Assembly: GCA_035626995.1 (NCBI GenBank)
Contig: DASPMP010000304.1
Coordinates: 1 to 34,076 of the forward strand
DNA from: DASPMP01 sp035626995
GTDB lineage: Bacteria; Gemmatimonadota; Gemmatimonadetes; Gemmatimonadales; Gemmatimonadaceae
Direction of reading: 5' to 3'
DNA: 34,076 nt
Shown here: in pieces, positions 18,359 through 27,360 of the stretch
How the letters are laid out: each line of letters begins with the position of its first letter
Position numbering within the stretch: the stretch's first letter is position 1
Translations under genes and position numbers: made by a program
The notes under the pieces: model-generated
Told to the model about the DNA's origin: nothing
The model's database searches: none
What the model saw: the letters and a program-made list of their open reading frames with translations, nothing else

Positions 18359-20298
18359 GCGCGGAGCAGCGACTCGTCTCCGTGCGCGTTGCTCTTGCGA
18401 GCAGCGCCATCATCGGGGCCGTGCTGATGGGTCTGGCCGTGGCGAGTATCGCTGCTGGAGTTGCGCCGGGCAGCAACCCAGCCGTCATCACGCTGGGCGC
18501 GCTCACCACCATGGGATTGTTGTGGTGGTGGCGAGGGGTATTCTCGCGTCGCCATGTGGTTCTATGGCTCGAAGATCGGGTGCCGACGCTGCGGTACGCG
18601 CTCGCGGCACTCGTGGACGCCCCCGGCACCCCATTCCGACCCGCACTCGAGTCTCGCATTGGTGAGGCGAGGTTCGGGAATGCAATTGGCGTTGCCGCGA
18701 TACGACTCGTCGCCATTCCGGTGGCGCTGCTCCTGGCATCGCAGTTCGTCGTGGTGCCGTTCATGTCACGGATCGCGGGCGGCACTTCAATGGCCCGGTC
18801 TGGAACAGGCGATGACCGTACTCGCGACGCAGCAGCGACGCTTCGTTACACCGCGCGCGTAACCCCGCCGCGATATTCGGGACAACCCGCCCGGCAGCTG
18901 GACAATCCGCTTGCAATCGCGGCGCTGGTGGGAACTGATATCCGTTTTGACGGTGCGTTCACCGCGCGGACGACCATGCCCGCGTCGCCAACCGCCCTGC
19001 GTCTCGAAGAGAACGGCGCTAACCGCGTGATCGCGCTCGAACCGCGTCTCGATTCCGCGCCGCGTGTTGTGCTTGAGCTGCCGGCGCGGGACACGGTATT
19101 GGCCGCTGGACCGGGGGCCATGCGCCTTGCCGCGGTCGCGCGCGATGACATCGGCATCACGTCGGCATGGTTCGAGCTCATCGTCAGCTCCGGCACCGGG
19201 GAGAGCTTCACGTTCCGCAGTGCGGTACTCGGCCGCGCGAATGGCGGGAACGAGCGCGACATGCGTCTCGCGGTTGTGCTGCCCCTGGATTCATTGGATC
19301 TCAAGCCTGGCGACGTCGTTCACCTCCGCGCCGTTGCCCGCGACGCCAATCCCGCGCCGGGAGCCGAGCCTGGAAGCTCGGAGACCCGTACGCTGCGCAT
19401 CCCGCGCGCCGGAGAGAACGATTCGTTGTCGGTGGAGGCCGCACCGCCGCCCGAAGTCGGCAAGTCGGAGCTGAGCCAGCGCATGCTCATCATCCTCACC
19501 GAGCGGTTGGTCGCACGGATCCGGTCGATCGATCGACCGAAGCTGGCCACCGAATCAAACTCCATCGCCCGGGAGCAGGCGCGCCTCCGGAAGCGCGTCG
19601 GTGAAATCATCTTCACGCGTCTCACGGGTGAAGATCATGTCGATGAAGACGCGACCACCGCCATGGACGACACGCTTTCGCCGGGGGAGGCGTTGCTGCG
19701 CGCCGCATCGGAGGCGACCAACCTCGCGGAGGATCACGCACACGAGGAAGGGGAGGGCGGTCCGGTCATCGGTGTGAACCGCAACCTCCTCGAGGCATTC
19801 AACGCCATGTGGGAAGCGGAGCGGCGGCTGGGTGTCGCCGAGCCGAGACAGGCGTTGCCACACATGCAGGCGGCACTGGACGCCATCCAGCGCGCCCGCG
19901 CTGCCGAGCGTCTATACCTGCGCGGACGTCCGCCGAAAGTCGTCCTCGACGTGGCGCGTATTCGATTGAGTGGCAAACGCGAAGGCATCGATCCATCGAA
20001 TCGGTCGCCTCGCGCGAGTGACATCACTGCGCTCCTCTCGCGCCGGGCGCGATTTGCGGCGGCGCTCGACCTGCTCGCTACGGACCGGCCCGATGCGACG
20101 GCCGCGGCGGTGGACACCCTGATGCTCGCGCGAATCGACGCGATCACGACACAGCCGGCACTCGCGTCCGCGCTTGGCGACGCAATCGAGCGCCTGCGAT
20201 CGGGGCAGGATGCGACCGAATCACTCGTCGCGGTGCATCGCGCTCTCTCGGGGACGCCGAAAACGGCACGGCAGTCCCGTTGGAGCGGCGGATGGTGA
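18355..20298 (+). CDS. DUF4175-like membrane protein
   Basis: This is a 647-residue protein with three membrane segments near the N-terminus (about 13-35, 42-60 and 118-136), then a long extracytoplasmic region with Ig-like strands (about 160-370) and a helical C-terminal half rich in Glu, Arg and Ala. The layout matches DUF4175-type proteins found in MoxR/DUF58/DUF4159 operons; I make this assignment from architecture and context, not from a catalytic motif. The ATG overlaps the upstream stop (ATGA). Its last codons overlap the region where the DUF4159 gene starts, so these products are probably made in coordinated amounts. Function unknown; an envelope scaffold is plausible. Confidence 0.72.
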   Translation: MSAEQRLVSVRVALASSAIIGAVLMGLAVASIAAGVAPGSNPAVITLGALTTMGLLWWWRGVFSRRHVVLWLEDRVPTLRYALAALVDAPGTPFRPALESRIGEARFGNAIGVAAIRLVAIPVALLLASQFVVVPFMSRIAGGTSMARSGTGDDRTRDAAATLRYTARVTPPRYSGQPARQLDNPLAIAALVGTDIRFDGAFTARTTMPASPTALRLEENGANRVIALEPRLDSAPRVVLELPARDTVLAAGPGAMRLAAVARDDIGITSAWFELIVSSGTGESFTFRSAVLGRANGGNERDMRLAVVLPLDSLDLKPGDVVHLRAVARDANPAPGAEPGSSETRTLRIPRAGENDSLSVEAAPPPEVGKSELSQRMLIILTERLVARIRSIDRPKLATESNSIAREQARLRKRVGEIIFTRLTGEDHVDEDATTAMDDTLSPGEALLRAASEATNLAEDHAHEEGEGGPVIGVNRNLLEAFNAMWEAERRLGVAEPRQALPHMQAALDAIQRARAAERLYLRGRPPKVVLDVARIRLSGKREGIDPSNRSPRASDITALLSRRARFAAALDLLATDRPDATAAAVDTLMLARIDAITTQPALASALGDAIERLRSGQDATESLVAVHRALSGTPKTARQSRWSGGW

Positions 20299-20915
20299 GG
20301 TCCTCGGATGAGTTCACCTGGGCTACGGTCCAGTATGAGTCAGGAGACTGGGACAGTGCCCCGCTCGTGGGGCCGAACCTTACCGATTCCCTGATCCGGT
20401 ATACCTCGCTGCGGGTGTCGCCCACGCCCGCGATCGTGCCGCTCGCGTCGGCGGACGCGCTCCGGTTCCCCTTCCTTTACTTGACGGGGCACTTGCCCGT
20501 GCGATTTACGGACGCGGAACGCCGAACGCTGCGCGAGTTCCTGGACCGTGGCGGTTTCCTTTTTGTCGACGACCACAACCACGACATCGACGGCGTGTTC
20601 CACAAGACGGCCACGGAGGAGTTACGCCGGAGCGCCGGTCCACTGGTGAACCTGCCCAACAACGATGAGCTGTACTCAGCCTTTTTCAGGTTTCCTGATG
20701 GCCCTCCGACGACGAGTCATGAGCTGAATGGGTGGGGTGACAATCTCGTGCACGAGCACCTGCAGGCCGTGATGGTGAAGGGGCGGGTGGGGGTGCTCTA
20801 CAGCAGCAAGGACTACAGCTCGGAGTGGAGCTATCACCCGGAGAGCAAGAAATTCCAGGCGATCGACAACACCCGCTTCGGGGTGAACCTCGTGGTGTAT
20901 GCCCTCACCCGATAA
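20292..20915 (+). CDS. DUF4159 protein
   Basis: This 207-residue protein matches DUF4159. Early residues FTWATVQYESGDW, the strand FLYLTGHLPVRFT, the block REFLDRGGFLFVDDHN and the C-terminal NTRFGVNLVVYALTR are typical of the family, which has a class-I glutamine-amidotransferase-like fold and unknown function. No signal peptide is visible, although many relatives are exported. The start is ambiguous: ATG 20292 lies directly after GGAGCGGCGG, TTG 20280 is upstream in frame, and GTG 20295 overlaps the preceding stop. The gene overlaps the DUF4175-like gene by a few bases at its 5' end and the next gene by 17 bases at its 3' end, so it is embedded in the operon. Confidence 0.85.
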   Translation: MVRSSDEFTWATVQYESGDWDSAPLVGPNLTDSLIRYTSLRVSPTPAIVPLASADALRFPFLYLTGHLPVRFTDAERRTLREFLDRGGFLFVDDHNHDIDGVFHKTATEELRRSAGPLVNLPNNDELYSAFFRFPDGPPTTSHELNGWGDNLVHEHLQAVMVKGRVGVLYSSKDYSSEWSYHPESKKFQAIDNTRFGVNLVVYALTR

Positions 20916-22230
20916 GGCGCGCCGTGCGGGTGGCGGCGTCGTCATCGGGCGAATCCTTCGCGTCGTCGCGTACAGCGCGATCGTGGCGTGGATCTGGATC
21001 GCCATGCGTCCCGCACCCGGGGTGGAGGTCGTCGCCGGGTCGTCGCTGACGAACGCCCTGCCGCGCTGGACGCTCGCGCCGACCGAGAGTGTGCACGTGC
21101 AATTCGACACCGTGCCCGACGCGCGAAGCCGCGCCTGGCTGGTCGCACTGCGCGGTGCGGCGACGTCGGTGTCATGGTCCAGCAACGCAATTCAGCCGGT
21201 CGCACTCGAGACCGTTGCGTCGGTCGAGCCAGCCGGAGGCGCGATCATACTGGCCGCCGCCGGGTCGACCGATTCCTCCGTTCGCCGGTCCGATTCCCTG
21301 ACTGCTGCGTCCACGGTCATGCTGTCCGACGCCCTGGGCACGATCGATTCGGTCGATATCGGTTCCGGTCCTGTATCTGTGCGGCTTGGTGATCACCAGG
21401 GCCTGCTCACGCTCACGTCGGGGCAGCAGCCTGCCCGCGTGGCCGTGCCGGCATCGCCATCGGCGCGCCGCGTGCTCGTGAGCGGCGCCGCGGGGTGGGA
21501 AGCAAAGTTCATCATTGCAGCACTCGAGGAGGCCGGCTGGCGGGTTGACGCCAGCCTGTTCGTCGGCCCTGGACATCTCGTGGCGCAGAGCATGACGCCG
21601 AGCGCGGATACGTCGCGCCATGCCGCGGTGGTGCTGGTGGATACAGTGGGCGCTGCGCTCGTTCGCGGGGTCGAGCCGTTCGTTCGGCAGGGTGGGGGAT
21701 TGGTCCTCGTTGGTGATGCGAGCCGACGCCGCGAAGTGGCATCGCTGATTGCCTGGCGTGCAGGCCGGCGCGCCAATGCACCACTCGGCACTCCGCCGGG
21801 TGATACCTCGTGGCACGGGCTCACGAGGGTACCGTTCGAGGTAAATCGCGATCACGCGATCGTGCTCGCCCGGCACGACGGCCAGGCACTGGTCGCGGCG
21901 CGCCGACATTACGCAGGGCGCGTGATCGCCGTGGGTCATGACGACACCTGGCGGTGGCGGATGGCCGGCGGCGCGAACAGTGTCGCTGAGCATCGCGCAT
22001 GGTGGTCACGAACCGTGGCAAGTGTCGCGCAACGTCACGCGCCGGCGACCACGGTCGCGACGGGTGCGGCGCCAGTCGCGTCGCTGTACCGCGAGCTTGG
22101 CGTCCCGTCGGGAACGACGCGTACGCCGCCGGTGATCCCACGTCAGGCGATCATGAACGTGCTTGGCGCAATTGCATTCGCGACCCTTCTCGTCGAGTGG
22201 CTGATGCGACGCCTGCGCGGCGCACGCTGA
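20899..22230 (+). CDS. Membrane-anchored protein ending the MoxR operon
   Basis: I assign no named family to this 443-residue protein. It has a TM near the N-terminus (about 20-37) and one at the C-terminus (about 418-434) followed by basic residues. The central part is probably periplasmic and contains a Rossmann/GATase-like stretch (RRVLVSGAAGWEAKFIIAALEEAGWRV, then FVRQGGGLVLVGDA, then AGRVIAVGHDDTWRW). Such proteins usually close MoxR-DUF58-BatA-DUF4159 operons. No catalytic Cys-His-Glu triad is seen, so enzymatic activity is doubtful. The ATG lies inside the end of the DUF4159 gene (17-base overlap). The next gene follows after a 57-bp gap with no strong hairpin. Confidence 0.7.
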   Translation: MPSPDKARRAGGGVVIGRILRVVAYSAIVAWIWIAMRPAPGVEVVAGSSLTNALPRWTLAPTESVHVQFDTVPDARSRAWLVALRGAATSVSWSSNAIQPVALETVASVEPAGGAIILAAAGSTDSSVRRSDSLTAASTVMLSDALGTIDSVDIGSGPVSVRLGDHQGLLTLTSGQQPARVAVPASPSARRVLVSGAAGWEAKFIIAALEEAGWRVDASLFVGPGHLVAQSMTPSADTSRHAAVVLVDTVGAALVRGVEPFVRQGGGLVLVGDASRRREVASLIAWRAGRRANAPLGTPPGDTSWHGLTRVPFEVNRDHAIVLARHDGQALVAARRHYAGRVIAVGHDDTWRWRMAGGANSVAEHRAWWSRTVASVAQRHAPATTVATGAAPVASLYRELGVPSGTTRTPPVIPRQAIMNVLGAIAFATLLVEWLMRRLRGAR

Positions 22231-22287
22231 GGGCGTGACCTCGCGCCCGGTGGCAGGGTTTCACAAGTAGGAACAACCCACACCTCT

Positions 22288-22752
22288 ATGAGAAATCTTC
22301 GACTGATCGGCGCCATTCTCGTCGCCGCCTGCTCATCTCCCGGAGAGCCAAGCTTCCCCGGCATCGAGCTCGATGTCAGCCTCGATCGCGCCTCGGTGCA
22401 GGCGAGCGATTCGGTGCGCGTGCTCCTGACGCTCCGAAATGTGTCTCCAGAGACCATCCAGGTACTGCCGGCAAATGCCTACGGCATTTGCCTGCGCGCC
22501 TTTCAGGTATTCGACGCGAGCGATCGCGAGGTTGCCCTATCTCAGGGATTGTGCGCCGCCCTGGCGATCATCGCACCCGCGCCGATCCCTCTGCCGCCGG
22601 ATGGCATCATCGTCATCACGGATTACTGGCAACCGTCGAGCAGCACCATCAACGGGAATGTCGTAACGCCGGGAGCGTACATGGTGCGAGGCAGAGCCAT
22701 TGCCGGCGATGGTGCCGCGTTCAGCCGGCGCCGCACCGTTATAGTGGAGTAG
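22288..22752 (+). CDS. Small lipoprotein with Ig/BsuPI-like fold
   Basis: This 154-residue lipoprotein has a type-II signal ending in LVAAC (lipidation at C15). The mature part begins with strands VRVLLTLRNVSPETIQV, which resemble the BsuPI-type proteinase-inhibitor/Ig-like fold, although I cannot confirm the family by eye. It contains two Cys residues (in GICL and GLCA) that could form a disulfide. It follows the MoxR operon on the same strand and is the last plus-strand gene before the third TldD/TldE operon. Its coding sequence contains a perfect 10-bp hairpin (22470-22492). Confidence 0.65.
   Translation: MRNLRLIGAILVAACSSPGEPSFPGIELDVSLDRASVQASDSVRVLLTLRNVSPETIQVLPANAYGICLRAFQVFDASDREVALSQGLCAALAIIAPAPIPLPPDGIIVITDYWQPSSSTINGNVVTPGAYMVRGRAIAGDGAAFSRRRTVIVE
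22470..22492. repeat. Perfect 10-bp hairpin inside a coding sequence
   Basis: GGCAAATGCC (22470-22479) and GGCATTTGCC (22483-22492) are perfect inverted repeats around the loop TAC. The hairpin lies within the lipoprotein gene and encodes part of PANAYGIC. A stem this tight inside a gene is unusual and could be a protein-binding site, a processing site or chance. Confidence 0.5.
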
Positions 22753-22792
22753 GCGCGGACGCGTGCAGCTCCCGCAGCCAGCCGGCAACGTA

Positions 22793-22819
22793 CCGCCGGC
22801 GTGAGTGTCACGCCGGCGG
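22793..22819. terminator. Bidirectional terminator-like hairpin between convergent genes
   Basis: CCGCCGGCGTGA (22793-22804) pairs perfectly with TCACGCCGGCGG (22808-22819), a 12-bp stem with a 3-nt loop. It sits in the 78-bp gap between the plus-strand lipoprotein gene and the minus-strand TldE copy 3, the expected place for a shared terminator. No U-tract is present on either side. Confidence 0.72.
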
Positions 22820-22830
22820 CCGAGCGACGG

Positions 22831-24189
22831 TCAGACGGCGTCTGACAGTGACTGGAAGTTGAAATCCCGCGCCTTGAGCGACGGCATCACCTGGCCCGCG
22901 CCCGTCGGCTCTGCGCGCCCGATCTCATCGATCTTGTTCAACAGGAAGAGCGGACTTTCGTTCCAGCGGAAGTTCTTGAGGGCCTGTGTGATCTTGCCAT
23001 TCTCGATCAGGAACGTGCCGTCGCGCGTGAGTCCGGTCAGCATCACGGTGCGGGGATCGAGGGAGCGGATGTAGAAGAAATGCGTCACGAGGATGCCGCG
23101 TTGCGTTCCCGCAATCAGCTCTTCCGTCGTCTTGGTCCCGCCGACGAACTTGAGCCCCCCGAATCCGCCCGTCGGCGTCTTCCCCTGGCGCTGCGCCCAG
23201 TAGCGGTCGTATGAAAAGTTCTTCAGGACGCCATTCTCGATGAACACTACACGCGGGATCGGCGTGCCGTCACCGCCGAACGGTTGCGCCAGCAGCTGCG
23301 GGTCTGCAGGATCCGAGTAGATCGTCACCCGCTCATCGGCGATCTTTTCGCCGAGCTTCGTGCCGCCACCCGGCTTGCTGAAGGTGCCGCGCCCTTCGTC
23401 ATTGTTGCGGGCGTTGAATGCCCCGATGAGGCCGGGAATGAGGTCCGCCACTGCCTGCGGCTCGAGCACAACCGTGTACAGCCCCGGTTCGATGGCCTTG
23501 GGATTCCGGCTGGCCACCGCCTTCTGTGCAGCCACGCGCCCCAGACGCGCAGGGTCGAGGTTGGACCAGTCACGTGCGCCTGCGCTCGACCAGCCGGAGC
23601 CCGTGCCGTCAGGGGTACGCGCCGTGATCGACAGGTCGGCCGAGCTGTTACGATGGTAAGCGAACAGTCCTCGGCTCGTGGCAACCGCGTTTGCGCCCGC
23701 GTTCGTGTTCAGGAAGCCCGCGACAAAGATGCTTCCTGCGGCGCGTCCCGCCGCCTCTGCGGCACTGATCGCCGCTTTCGTCGCCGCCGCGCGGCCTTCA
23801 GCATTCAGGCTCGCCGTGCTCTCGAAGAAGCCATTCACGGTCCGGTGCTGCTGTGGTCCGAGCTCCGGAACCAGCTCCGGATTCTCGGGACTGAGTCGCG
23901 CGAGCGATTCCGCGAACTCGACGGTGCGCTTGAGGCTCGCGTCGTCCAGGATGTTGGTCTGCGCGGATGCGCGGCGGCGTCCGATGGTGGACGTCACTGT
24001 GACCTGTGTGTCGGTCGTGCCACCGCTCGTGGTGATCTCGTTGCCGGCGAAACGCGTGTTGCCATTCCAGCCGCTCGAAATGTTGACGCGTGTCTCGTCC
24101 GCCTTCGCGAACGCCAGCGTCCGATCGGCGAGCGCTTTCGCCTGGTCGCGCGTGAGGTATTCCGCCTCGGGAACGAATAACGATTTCAT
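22831..24189 (-). CDS. TldE/PmbA-like partner protein (copy 3)
   Basis: This is a 452-residue TldE/PmbA-type subunit. The chosen ATG (complement at 24187-24189) overlaps the TldD stop (TGATG) and is preceded by GGGAGGGAAGG. The open frame continues further upstream, but only as the antiparallel reading of TldD. Family features are GNTRFAGNEITTSG, RTPDGTGSGWS and the C-terminal KARDFNFQSLSDAV shared with copies 1 and 2. There is no HExxxH and no signal peptide. It is the downstream gene of a two-gene operon on the opposite strand from pairs 1 and 2 and is separated from them by the MoxR operon. Probable role: non-catalytic partner of the adjacent TldD. Confidence 0.88.
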   Translation of the reverse strand: MKSLFVPEAEYLTRDQAKALADRTLAFAKADETRVNISSGWNGNTRFAGNEITTSGGTTDTQVTVTSTIGRRRASAQTNILDDASLKRTVEFAESLARLSPENPELVPELGPQQHRTVNGFFESTASLNAEGRAAATKAAISAAEAAGRAAGSIFVAGFLNTNAGANAVATSRGLFAYHRNSSADLSITARTPDGTGSGWSSAGARDWSNLDPARLGRVAAQKAVASRNPKAIEPGLYTVVLEPQAVADLIPGLIGAFNARNNDEGRGTFSKPGGGTKLGEKIADERVTIYSDPADPQLLAQPFGGDGTPIPRVVFIENGVLKNFSYDRYWAQRQGKTPTGGFGGLKFVGGTKTTEELIAGTQRGILVTHFFYIRSLDPRTVMLTGLTRDGTFLIENGKITQALKNFRWNESPLFLLNKIDEIGRAEPTGAGQVMPSLKARDFNFQSLSDAV

Positions 24190-25808
24190 CAACCTTCCCT
24201 CCCGGTGTTCACGATGTTGACGTTCCGGAAGCGCGCGGGGGGACAGCCATGGCTGACCGAGTTGGATTGCGAGGGCTGTCCCTTGCCATCGCCGAACGAT
24301 CCACCCAGCCAGTACGAGCGGGGGCCTCCGATCATGTCCATCGAGTTCCAGAATACGGGCGTGTTTGCCTGGTAGGCGACGTCCTTCAGCATCCCGGTGA
24401 TCTTGCCGTTCCGCACCTCGTAGAACGCCTGGCCGGAGAACTGGAAGTTGTAGCGCTGGTGATCGATCGACCACGAGCCGCGATTCTTCACGACCACCCC
24501 ACGCTGCGTATCCGCCACGATCTCGTCGAGGCCGATGTCCTGGTCGCCGGGGAGCAGGGAGACGTTCGGCATCCGCTGGAACTGGACGCTGTCCCACGAG
24601 TCGGCGAACGAGCAGCCATGCGATTTTGTGACGCCGGTCAGCTTGCTGATCCACGCAGCCTGTTCACGCGTCGTCTGATAGTCCTTGAATATGCCCTTGT
24701 CGACGATGAGCCACTGGTCGGCGGCGACGCCTTCGTCGTCCCAGGCACAGCGTGCCAATGAATGTTCCTGGGTGCGGTCGCCCTGGACGTTCATGAGCGG
24801 CAGGCCGTACTTCAGCTTGCCGATGTGGGCTTCCGGCGGCGCAATGAAGCTGGTGCCGGCGTAGTTCGCCTCGTATCCCATCGCGCGATCCAGCTCGGTG
24901 GGATGACCGATGGACTCGTGAATGGTGAGCCAGAGATTCTCGGGCGTGAGGATGAGGTCATACCGCCCCGGCTCGACGCTCCGGGCGCTGAGCTTCTCCA
25001 CGGCAAACTCCGCCCATCGCGCGGCATTGCCGGGCATGTCGAGGGACTCGATGTACTCCCAGCCCTGACCGCGCGGCGCCAGCTCTTCCGAGTACGACTG
25101 GAAGCCCCCCTGGCCCACGGCAGTGGCATTGAATGAGGGGCCGACGCGAATGAACGTCTGCGTGGTCTCGGTACCCTCCGAGTTCGCGTAGGTCTTGATT
25201 TCGCGGAGCAGCTGCAGCCCCGATGTCACGAAGCGGACTCCTTTCGTCTTGAGCGCTGCTTCGTTGGTTGCGAAGAGCAATGCAACCTTTTCCTCGATGG
25301 GCACATCGAGTGGGTCGCGCGTGATGGGCGTCATCCAGGTGCCTTTCACGACCGGGGCAGGCGCCAGTTCCACGGGACGCCGCTGCACCGACTTCGCGGC
25401 GCGCGACAGACGCGCCGCTTCCCGCGCGGTCTTGACCACGCCGTCCTTCGTCATGTTGCTCGTCGCGGCGAATCCCCACGCGCCATTCACGATGGTGCGG
25501 ATGCCGATCCCATAGGACTCGCCATCGGCGACACCTGTGATCTGTCGCTCCCGGGTGGCCATGAACTGTCGGCGATACCGGCCGATCCGGACATCCGCGT
25601 ACGTCGCGCCTGCGTCGCGGGCGGCGTTCAGCGCCTCCGCGGCCAGCTCGGCGTTGAACGCCTCGGTTGCCGGGGCCGGGAGGTACCTCGGCGGAGCGAT
25701 AATTCGTGAAGGCGCCTCGAGAGCATCGAGGAGCCGGGGACCGGCGATCGTCGCGGCGGCGACGGCCGCGCCGGATCTGAGGAAGTCGCGGCGGGTCTTC
25801 TTGGACAT
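24189..25808 (-). CDS. tldD: Tat-exported TldD-like metallopeptidase (copy 3)
   Basis: This 539-residue TldD-family metallopeptidase carries a Tat signal: TRRDFLR at residues 5-11 and an Ala-rich hydrophobic stretch to about 23. That places the start at the ATG at 25808. An in-frame ATG at 25847 would add 13 residues upstream. The HExxxH motif is intact (H297, E298, H302, in TIHESIGH). As in copies 1 and 2, D507-G-K occupies the CGK position, and Cys (C522) is kept in SHGC. The protein has the same long middle region and C-terminal FRNVNIVNTG block as the other two copies, so all three are paralogues. It is coupled to TldE copy 3 by a one-base overlap. No clear SD precedes the chosen ATG. Confidence 0.88.
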   Translation of the reverse strand: MSKKTRRDFLRSGAAVAAATIAGPRLLDALEAPSRIIAPPRYLPAPATEAFNAELAAEALNAARDAGATYADVRIGRYRRQFMATRERQITGVADGESYGIGIRTIVNGAWGFAATSNMTKDGVVKTAREAARLSRAAKSVQRRPVELAPAPVVKGTWMTPITRDPLDVPIEEKVALLFATNEAALKTKGVRFVTSGLQLLREIKTYANSEGTETTQTFIRVGPSFNATAVGQGGFQSYSEELAPRGQGWEYIESLDMPGNAARWAEFAVEKLSARSVEPGRYDLILTPENLWLTIHESIGHPTELDRAMGYEANYAGTSFIAPPEAHIGKLKYGLPLMNVQGDRTQEHSLARCAWDDEGVAADQWLIVDKGIFKDYQTTREQAAWISKLTGVTKSHGCSFADSWDSVQFQRMPNVSLLPGDQDIGLDEIVADTQRGVVVKNRGSWSIDHQRYNFQFSGQAFYEVRNGKITGMLKDVAYQANTPVFWNSMDMIGGPRSYWLGGSFGDGKGQPSQSNSVSHGCPPARFRNVNIVNTGREG

Positions 25809-25900
25809 GGGGAACCGGGTGGAGGTGAATCCTTGCGCCTCCTCCATACTACGCCGCGGCTTCCGTTCGCGCTGGGGCTTTCGTCCGGGACGGGTCTCGT

Positions 25901-26326
25901 TTACGGTCCGAAATTCGATGGTCCGGCCGCGCCCAGCACTGCCGCCACCACCCCACCCATCGCTCCGAGGAACAGCACCGTTCGGGTTGGGGAGGTCCGC
26001 GCGAGCGCGACGCTGTGTACGTCCGCCAGAGCGATGCGCAGTGTATCGAACCCGTGCCGGAACTGCCGCTGATGCAGGGCAGCGTCATCCTTGGCCGTGG
26101 CGACGCTCTTCAGTCCGAGCACATGAGCGCCGCGTACCTCCGGGAAGTTGACGACATGCGTGCGCCCGTCGGTCGTGCGGATCTGGACCTGCTCGTGGCG
26201 CCCCTCGAGGACCTCACGTGGCGGCGCGGTCTGGGCGACCCACGCGTTACAGGCGGAAAGCGCGGATGTTGCAAGCAGGATCGCCGCGACGGCGCGGCGT
26301 CTGGATTTCGTAAGGATCGACTGCAT
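25901..26326 (-). CDS. Small lipoprotein with C-terminal hydrophobic segment
   Basis: This 141-residue protein has a type-II signal peptide: basic start, hydrophobic stretch 12-22, then L23-S24-A25-C26 as lipobox. The middle part reads VQIRTTDGRTHVVNFPEVRG and continues to DVHSVALARTSPTRTV, a beta-rich small domain resembling SH3-like fragments seen next to lipoprotein glycine zippers. The end (VLFLGAMGGVVAAVLGAAG) is a Gly-rich hydrophobic segment. I recognise no named family. It is divergent from the Ku genes across a 125-bp gap and is followed by TldD copy 3 after about 92 bases on the same strand. Function unknown. Confidence 0.7.
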   Translation of the reverse strand: MQSILTKSRRRAVAAILLATSALSACNAWVAQTAPPREVLEGRHEQVQIRTTDGRTHVVNFPEVRGAHVLGLKSVATAKDDAALHQRQFRHGFDTLRIALADVHSVALARTSPTRTVLFLGAMGGVVAAVLGAAGPSNFGP

Positions 26327-26378
26327 GGTGGGAGAATCGTGGTCTTCGAAATTTAGCCGGGCGCGCGCGCACGGGCAC

Positions 26379-26392
26379 GTCGTTCAAACGAC
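26379..26392. promoter_or_regulatory. Palindrome in the divergent lipoprotein/Ku gap
   Basis: GTCGTT-CA-AACGAC is a perfect 6-bp inverted repeat with a 2-base centre, in the middle of the 125-bp gap between the divergent lipoprotein and Ku genes. It is placed to act as an operator for either promoter. No -35/-10 pair is clear. The gap otherwise holds an alternating GC tract (26361-26372). Confidence 0.3.
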
Positions 26393-26451
26393 CTGGTCGT
26401 CTTCGCGGTGCTGGTGTCGACGAGGCGCACCTCTTGCGCCAAGGCGGCGAT

Positions 26452-27360
26452 ATGGCGAGGACGAAGCAGAGAAGCCGACAGAAAAGCGGACAGAGAACCG
26501 GGCAGAAAGGAAGCGGACGGAAGCGCGCGACTGCGGGCGGCCGAAAACGTACGGTCCGGGGCAGTTCCTCGAAGGGTGGCGCACGGGCCATGTGGACCGG
26601 AGAGATCCAGTTTGGGTCCGTGAAGCTGCCGGTGAAGCTCTACTCCGCCGTGAAGGACAAGTCCATTCACTTCCGAATACTCGATGCGAAAAAGCACGAG
26701 CCGGTCAAGCAGCACATGGTGGACGCCGCCTCGGGCACCGTCGTCGAATACCATGATGCGCGCAGGGCCGTTCAGGTGGGAAAGAATCGGCTGGTGATCC
26801 TCGATGAGGACGAGCTCGAATCGCTCGAGCCGGAGTCGTCCCGCGAAATCGAAATCACCCGTTTTGTGAGTCCGGACGCGATCACGCATCAGTGGTACGA
26901 CCGGCCCTATTACCTCGGCCCCAATGGCGATACCGGGACGTACTTCGCCCTCGTCCAGGCCCTCCGTGATCAGGGAAAAGAGGGCGTCGCGCGATGGGTC
27001 ATGCGCAACAAGGAGTATGTCGGAGCACTGCGCGTCGAAGGTGACCATCTCATGCTGATGACGCTGCGGCATGCGGATGAGGTCATCCCCGCCTCCTCGC
27101 TCCCCGCGCCCGGCGGACGTGACGTCAGCAAGCGCGAGCTCGAGATGGCGCACCAGCTGGTCGAGACCATGGTCGACGAGTTCAAGCCAGCGGCGTATCG
27201 CGACGAGTACCGCGATCGCGTCCTCGAGCTCGTGGACGCGAAAGCAAAGGGGAAGGTGCTCCGCATGCCGAAGGCAAAAGCCAAAAAGACTCCGGCATCA
27301 CTCGAGTCAGTCCTGGAGAAGAGCATCGCGGCGGCCAGCCGCGGGAGGAAGAGTGCCTGA
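26452..27360 (+). CDS. ku: Ku protein with basic N-terminal extension
   Basis: This 302-residue bacterial Ku homologue binds DNA double-strand ends and recruits ligases for non-homologous end joining. The core begins at M47 with MWTGEIQFGSVKLPVKLYSA, the place where ordinary bacterial Ku proteins start. It continues through the beta-barrel and bridge region to a basic C-terminal tail (KAKGKVLRMPKAKAKK). Residues 1-46 form a strongly basic extension (16 Lys/Arg and no acidic residue in the first 45), and about a third of its codons end in A or T, which differs from the surroundings. The ATG at 26452 is preceded by AAGGCGG. An internal ATG at 26590 would give a normal-length Ku. The second Ku gene overlaps its 3' end by 8 bases. 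Confidence 0.9.
   Translation: MARTKQRSRQKSGQRTGQKGSGRKRATAGGRKRTVRGSSSKGGARAMWTGEIQFGSVKLPVKLYSAVKDKSIHFRILDAKKHEPVKQHMVDAASGTVVEYHDARRAVQVGKNRLVILDEDELESLEPESSREIEITRFVSPDAITHQWYDRPYYLGPNGDTGTYFALVQALRDQGKEGVARWVMRNKEYVGALRVEGDHLMLMTLRHADEVIPASSLPAPGGRDVSKRELEMAHQLVETMVDEFKPAAYRDEYRDRVLELVDAKAKGKVLRMPKAKAKKTPASLESVLEKSIAAASRGRKSA

Noticed and set aside
26361..26372. Alternating GC tract as a Z-DNA or regulatory signal
   Set aside because: Twelve alternating bases are expected often at this G+C content; nothing else supports a function.
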